Shown: positions 7,126 to 10,288 of the stretch, piece after piece | Position numbering within the stretch: position 1 is the stretch's first letter | Layout: the number at the start of each line of letters is the position of its first letter | NCBI GenBank assembly: GCA_003645555.1 | Contig: QNFN01000033.1 | Span: forward strand, 1-10,288 | DNA from: Gammaproteobacteria bacterium | Lineage (GTDB): Bacteria > Pseudomonadota > Gammaproteobacteria > QNFN01 | Reading direction: 5' to 3' | DNA length: 10,288 nucleotides | Notes under the pieces: model-generated | Databases searched by the model: none | What the model was told of the DNA's origin: nothing | Seen by the model: the letters and a program-made list of their open reading frames with translations, nothing else | Translations under genes and position numbers: made by a program

Positions 7126-8303
7126 TGCAACCGCTCGAAGGCGTCACCGTCGTCACCCTGGAACACGCCATCGCCGCACCGCTGGCGACCCGCCATCTCG
7201 CCGACCTCGGCGCGCGGGTGATCAAGATCGAACGCCCCGGCAGCGGTGACTTCGCCCGTGGCTACGACCAGCGGGTCAACGGTCTCTGTTCCCACTTCGT
7301 CTGGTGCAACCGCTCCAAGGAGAGCCTCGCCCTCGACGCCAAGCACCCGGAAGCGGCCGACATCCTCGCGCGGCTGGTGGGCCGGGCCGACGTGCTGATG
7401 CAGAACCTCGCCCCCGGTGCCGCGACCCGTCTCGGGCTCGGTTACGAGTCGCTGGTCGAGAATCACCCGGAGCTGATCGTCTGCGACATCTCCGGCTACG
7501 GCGACAACGGCCCGTCGCGTGATCGCAAAGCCTACGACCTGCTGATCCAGAGCGAGGCCGGCCTGCTCTCCGTTACCGGCAGCCCCGACCAGATGGCCAA
7601 GACGGGCATCTCCATCGCCGATATCGCGGCGGGTATGTACGCCTACTCGCAGGTGCTCGCCGCACTGATCCAGCGCGGACGGACCGGTCGTGGCACCCGC
7701 ATCGAGGTGTCCATGCTCGAGGCTCTCGGCGAATGGATGGGTTATCCGCTCTACTACGCCTATGAAGGCGCCGAGCCGCCACCGCGTACCGGCGCGTTCC
7801 ACGCCACCATCTATCCCTATGGCCCGTTCGCGACCGCTGACGGCGAGGTGATGCTCGGACTGCAGAACGAGCGTGAGTGGCAACGATTCTGCAGCGATGT
7901 GCTCAAGCGTCCGGAACTGGCTACCGACGCCCGTTTCTCCAGCAATTTCGACCGTTCGGCTCATCGCGAGGCACTCGATGCCGAAATCCACGCCGTTTTT
8001 TCCACGTTGACCGTCAACGAGGTCGAGGCACGGCTCGACCAGGCGCCGATCGCCAATGCCCGGGTCAACGACATGGCAGCGCTCTGGTCCCATCCACAGC
8101 TTGCGGCACGTGAACGCTGGCGTACCATCGACTCGCCTGTCGGACCGCTACCGTCTCTGCTGCCACCAGGAACCTGGCACGACGACGGACCGCGCATGGA
8201 CCCGGTCCCGGCACTGGGAGAGCACACCGATGCCATTCTCATGGAACTCGGGTATGACGACGCGACCATCGGGCAGTTGCGGAATGCAGGAGCGGTAGGC
8301 TAA
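7125..8303 (+). CDS. CaiB/BaiF family CoA-transferase (class III)
   Basis: 392 aa class III CoA-transferase, a cytosolic enzyme moving CoA between carboxylic acids through an aspartyl-CoA anhydride. The likely catalytic Asp is D138 in AYDLLIQ, followed by SEAGLLSVTG. The N-terminal Rossmann-like part has PLATRHLADLGARVIKIE and the fold-typical NRSKESLALD, and DISGYGDNGP precedes the active Asp. The family includes itaconate, mesaconate and succinyl-CoA:mesaconate transferases as well as the intramolecular mesaconyl-CoA transferase Mct. Its ATG overlaps the dehydrogenase stop (TGATG), so the two are translationally coupled. Together with the hydratase, this matches sets used for itaconate or mesaconate activation. 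The exact acid cannot be read from sequence; no CitE-like lyase follows. Confidence 0.92.
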   Translation: MQPLEGVTVVTLEHAIAAPLATRHLADLGARVIKIERPGSGDFARGYDQRVNGLCSHFVWCNRSKESLALDAKHPEAADILARLVGRADVLMQNLAPGAATRLGLGYESLVENHPELIVCDISGYGDNGPSRDRKAYDLLIQSEAGLLSVTGSPDQMAKTGISIADIAAGMYAYSQVLAALIQRGRTGRGTRIEVSMLEALGEWMGYPLYYAYEGAEPPPRTGAFHATIYPYGPFATADGEVMLGLQNEREWQRFCSDVLKRPELATDARFSSNFDRSAHREALDAEIHAVFSTLTVNEVEARLDQAPIANARVNDMAALWSHPQLAARERWRTIDSPVGPLPSLLPPGTWHDDGPRMDPVPALGEHTDAILMELGYDDATIGQLRNAGAVG

Positions 8304-8414
8304 GACCGACGGATGGCACGGCACGCCACGGCAGCAGATGCTATAAATCATGGCCAGGAGCGGCCGATCCGGACGATTGGCCATGGACGCACCAACACCA
8401 GAGTCCCTGCAGCG
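8304..8414. promoter_or_regulatory. Gap between the CoA-transferase and the small charged-protein gene
   Basis: 111 bp. TATAAAT (8342-8348) is the only -10-like element and would place a transcript start about 60 nt before the small gene at 8415; no good -35 lies 16-18 bp upstream. An in-frame ATG at 8313 would extend the small protein by 34 residues across this gap. The extension looks non-conserved in style (mixed His/Thr/Arg, no structure), and I treat the stretch as untranslated. Confidence 0.35.
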
Positions 8415-8606
8415 ATGACTGAACCTAAAAATGAAGAAGGCGATCACGAAGAGTACCGTGGCCCCGAACGGCGCAACGGTATCGAACGACGGGTAAAGGC
8501 TGACCAGCGCCAGGAACTCCGCTTTGAGCCCAAGAAGTCCGACCGTCGTCAGAAGGCACGACGCAAGGCCGACGGGGACGCTTGGGCGGACCACGACTTT
8601 TTCTGA
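8415..8606 (+). CDS. Small highly charged protein with ERR/DRR repeats
   Basis: 63 aa from ATG 8415 (97 aa if the ATG at 8313 is used). Composition is dominated by Arg, Lys, Glu and Asp. The motif R-G-P-E-R-R-N-G-I-E-R-R recurs in altered form as K-S-D-R-R-Q-K-A-R-R-K, so two to three [ED]RR units are present, and it ends in DAWADHDFF. No membrane segment, cysteine or signal peptide. Small proteins with GPERR/DRR repeats occur in many proteobacteria as conserved hypotheticals; similar RR-rich linkers are found near PilZ domains, but there is no PilZ domain here. It is probably intrinsically disordered and may bind RNA, nucleotide or an acidic partner. Neither start has a strong ribosome binding site. 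Function unknown. Confidence 0.68.
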   Translation: MTEPKNEEGDHEEYRGPERRNGIERRVKADQRQELRFEPKKSDRRQKARRKADGDAWADHDFF

Positions 8607-8715
8607 GTCCCACCACGCGCAACCAGCTCGGCACCTCCTACAGCTGATCAGCTAGGGATCTTTGGGCAATGCCGGCAACCATACTGCCGCCACTCTTGCC
8701 GTTTGAGGTGACGGT
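8607..8715. other. Convergent intergenic gap with a perfect 12-bp palindrome
   Basis: 109 bp between two convergent genes. It contains AGCTGATCAGCT (8642-8653), flanked by CCTA on the left and AGG on the right, which could add pairs. No T-run follows in either direction. It might serve as a bidirectional terminator or be a protein-binding site. Nothing else stands out. Confidence 0.4.
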
Positions 8716-9435
8716 TCACTGCGTGTTGGTCACCGTGAGCAACGACGCCACGAACGCGGGTACGATCTCGCTCGCCGAGCCCTCGACCTGCTGGTCGAAC
8801 AGCCCTGGTCCGACGCTCCTCTCCAGGTTCAACTCGACGGTCCGCGCGCCGGCGGCACGCGCCTCGGCGACGAATCCCGCCGCGGGATAGACCTGGCCCG
8901 AGGTGCCGATGGAGATGAACAGCTCACAGCAGATCAACGCCTGCTGGATACGCTCCATCGACAACGGAATCTCGCCGAACCAGACCACGTGCGGACGCAT
9001 GCCGCCGCTATGGTCGCAGGCCGGACAGCGGGTCGTGGTTGCCAGGTCATCACGCCACGGCGTTGTCCGGCCGCAGCAGGTGCAGCGCGCCTTCAGTAGT
9101 TCGCCATGCATGTGTTGCGGCGCGACGCTGCCGCCACGCTCGTGAAGATCGTCGATGTTCTGGGTCACCAGCAGCACGTCGCCGGGATAGCCACGCTCGA
9201 GTTCCGCCAGGGCACGGTGCGCGGCGTTGGGCTGCACTTCCGGGTTGAGAAGCTGACGCCGGCGGGCGTTGTAGAAGGCGTGGACCCGTTCCGAGTCGCG
9301 GGCGAACGCTTCCGGGGTGGCCACCTCGTCGATGCTGACCCGCGACCAGAGTCCGTCCTTGTCACGGAAGGTTTCGAGGCCCGACTCACGCGAGATCCCT
9401 GCCCCGGTGAGAATTACGATCGGCCCGCCGGCCAT
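8716..9435 (-). CDS. cobB: NAD-dependent protein deacylase, SIR2 family, CobB-like (class III)
   Basis: Removes acyl groups from lysines using NAD+, giving O-acyl-ADP-ribose and nicotinamide; in bacteria it acts for example on acetyl-CoA synthetase. 239 aa. NAD-binding GAGIS at residues 11-15 and TQNID at 91-95; catalytic His110 in HMHG; zinc site C118-x2-C121 and C137-x2-C140; FGE later. Y55 and R58 in FYNARRR form the Tyr-x-x-Arg pair of class III sirtuins (SIRT5, E. coli CobB), which accept succinyl or malonyl groups besides acetyl. The start at 9435 is preferred over the in-frame ATG at 9483: it has GGAGG 4 nt upstream and gives the short N terminus usual for bacterial CobB. It lies 119 bp downstream of the slyD-like gene on the same strand and might be co-transcribed. 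Confidence 0.93.
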   Translation of the reverse strand: MAGGPIVILTGAGISRESGLETFRDKDGLWSRVSIDEVATPEAFARDSERVHAFYNARRRQLLNPEVQPNAAHRALAELERGYPGDVLLVTQNIDDLHERGGSVAPQHMHGELLKARCTCCGRTTPWRDDLATTTRCPACDHSGGMRPHVVWFGEIPLSMERIQQALICCELFISIGTSGQVYPAAGFVAEARAAGARTVELNLERSVGPGLFDQQVEGSASEIVPAFVASLLTVTNTQ

Positions 9436-9554
9436 TACGCCTCCAGTGTCGCCACCCGATTCACTCGGGCAACGAGTTGCCATGGTCGCGCCATTCGCTC
9501 AGAACGGAGAGATCACCGGCATCGAAGGCTTCCGACCCAGGTGCAGGATGCGGG
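9436..9554. other. Gap between slyD-like gene and cobB
   Basis: 119 bp on the minus-strand path from the isomerase gene to cobB. It holds the cobB ribosome binding site (minus-strand GGAGG, about 9440-9444) and a modest hairpin, ACTCG/CGAGT (9463-9477). There is no T-run and no clear promoter. An in-frame upstream ATG at 9483 could start a longer CobB. Confidence 0.4.
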
Positions 9555-10025
9555 TCAGTCGTGAACGTGGCCGTGGCTGAGCTCTTCCGCGGTGGCCTCG
9601 CGTACATTGGCTACGGTCACGTCGAACACCAGGGTCTGACCAGCCAGCGGATGATTGCCGTCGACCGTTACGCCAGCGTCGCTGACTTCGGTGACCGTGA
9701 CCACCACCTTGCCGTCGTCGCCATCGCTACTGGCGTCGAAGCGCATGCCGGGCTTGATTGCATCGGCATCCTCGAACATCTCGAGCGAGACCACCTGCAC
9801 CAGGTCGTCGTTGTACTCGCCATACCCGTCGGCCGGGGCCACCTCGACCCGCAACGACTCTCCGGCCGTCTTGCCCGCGAGTGCACGCTCGAGCCCCGGG
9901 ATAATGGTATTCGCACCTTGCAGGTAAGCGAGCGGGCTCCCTTCCCCGGAGCGATCGAGTTCCTCTCCGGCCGAATCGGTCAAGACATAGTCGATCGAAA
10001 CGGCCGAATTTTCGCTAATCTGCAT
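9555..10025 (-). CDS. slyD: FKBP-type peptidyl-prolyl cis-trans isomerase, SlyD-like
   Basis: Cytosolic prolyl isomerase and chaperone; E. coli SlyD also binds nickel and helps hydrogenase maturation. 156 aa. The FKBP domain is split as in SlyD: residues 1-70 with SIDYVLTD, LAYLQGANTIIPGLERAL and GESLRVEVAPADGYGEY; the insert-in-flap chaperone region about 70-125; then the closing strand GQTLVFDVTVANVREAT. The C terminus is short, ending SHGHVHD, with only two His: the long His/Cys-rich metal-binding tail of E. coli SlyD is missing, so nickel delivery is less certain. GAGGA precedes the ATG on the minus strand by about 7 nt. That a SlyD-type protein lies only 7 kb from a nickel hydrogenase is noted, but chance is likely. 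Confidence 0.93.
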   Translation of the reverse strand: MQISENSAVSIDYVLTDSAGEELDRSGEGSPLAYLQGANTIIPGLERALAGKTAGESLRVEVAPADGYGEYNDDLVQVVSLEMFEDADAIKPGMRFDASSDGDDGKVVVTVTEVSDAGVTVDGNHPLAGQTLVFDVTVANVREATAEELSHGHVHD

Positions 10026-10202
10026 CGGACATCCTCAGAAGTTGAATTGCGGGCGCAGTTTAGTGGTTTTCGACCCACGCTGCCCAGGCACCCTTTCCAG
10101 GCAGCGGCTCCATTAGCCGTCCGCGCTATAATGGCGTCCGACACTTTGATTCAGTGGCCGCTTCAAGGATCGCGAAGCTACCGGAACCGGCACAACCTGA
10201 AT
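10026..10202. promoter_or_regulatory. Divergent promoter region
   Basis: 177 bp between slyD (leftward) and a probable rightward gene. Rightward: a perfect TATAAT -10 box at 10127-10132 in GCTATAATGG context; no good -35 hexamer at 16-18 bp, so it may depend on an activator. Leftward: TAAACT on the minus strand (10057-10062) is a possible -10 for slyD, about 35 bp before its start. A stem CGCTGCC (10078-10084) / GGCAGCG (10100-10106) with a 15-nt loop lies between the two candidate promoters and could be an operator or a chance inverted repeat. Confidence 0.5.
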
Positions 10203-10214
10203 GTGAAACGAGTG

Positions 10215-10288
10215 ATGCCCAGAGACGATAAAACAAGGCATAGCGCAGGCGCCAACCCGGTGCGGCGGCGCTTCCTGTTCGCCTGTGC
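10215..10288 (+). CDS. Possible 5' end of a rightward gene (partial)
   Basis: An open frame begins at ATG 10215 (or GTG 10203, four codons earlier) and runs off the window: MPRDDKTRHSAGANPVRRRF and then LFAC. The pattern, a basic polar N terminus followed by R-R-R and the onset of a hydrophobic stretch, is that of a cytoplasmic tail leading into a transmembrane segment (or a Tat-like signal). A -10 box lies about 80 bp upstream. The ribosome binding site is weak (GAG close to the ATG). With only 24 codons I cannot name a family; a single-pass membrane or SPOR/FtsN-like protein is one guess. Confidence 0.4.
   Translation, partial: MPRDDKTRHSAGANPVRRRFLFAC

Noticed and set aside
7083..8093. 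336-aa open frame antisense to the CoA-transferase
   Set aside because: Shadow of a high-GC gene; low-complexity Gly/Val/Asp/Ala mix, no domain signature, and the sense strand is a full CaiB/BaiF protein.

Overview
The window is GC-rich chromosomal DNA, densely packed with proteobacterial-looking genes. The gene families (group 3b [NiFe]-hydrogenase, CobB-type sirtuin, SlyD-type FKBP, Ich-like hydratase/ACAD/CaiB trio) and a REP-type palindrome cluster suggest a gammaproteobacterium, possibly of the Chromatiales/Ectothiorhodospirales kind. That placement is inference; no rRNA or other taxonomic marker is present.

Layout, left to right. (1) 1-149: a non-coding-looking leader with two perfect hairpins. 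(2) 150-2782, + strand: the hydrogenase module of a group 3b (NADP-linked, sulfhydrogenase-type) [NiFe]-hydrogenase, small (delta) and large (alpha) subunit, followed by the endopeptidase expected to trim the large subunit. Three REP-like palindromes sit between large subunit and protease. The beta and gamma electron-transfer subunits, if present, lie left of the window. (3) 2826-3350 (-) and 3483-4271 (+): two divergent exported proteins of unknown function. (4) 4427-5066: a LEA14-like lipoprotein gene whose start has been split by a 159-bp MITE with perfect 18-bp terminal inverted repeats and a 4-bp target duplication CTAA. Removing the element restores a clean start with ribosome binding site and lipoprotein signal peptide; the element itself offers a new in-frame ATG. 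(5) 5081-8303, +: a tight three-gene CoA-thioester operon (HTD2/Ich-like hot-dog hydratase, acyl-CoA dehydrogenase, CaiB/BaiF CoA-transferase) resembling the itaconate/mesaconate C5-dicarboxylate gene sets. (6) 8415-8606, +: a small, very charged protein with ERR/DRR repeats. (7) 8716-9435 and 9555-10025, - strand: a class III CobB sirtuin and a SlyD-like peptidyl-prolyl isomerase. (8) 10026-10288: divergent promoter region and the probable start of a rightward gene that runs off the window.

How the genes relate: the hydrogenase subunits and protease form one functional unit (synthesis plus maturation of the Ni-Fe centre). The hydratase, dehydrogenase and transferase form another (activation, oxidation and hydration of a short branched acyl or dicarboxylic acid), with the C-C lyase missing from the window. 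CobB could act on acylated lysines generated by acyl-CoA metabolism, but nothing in the sequence ties it to the operon. The most noteworthy item is the MITE in the lipoprotein gene: insertion site, duplication, ancestral reading frame and replacement start can all be read directly from the sequence.
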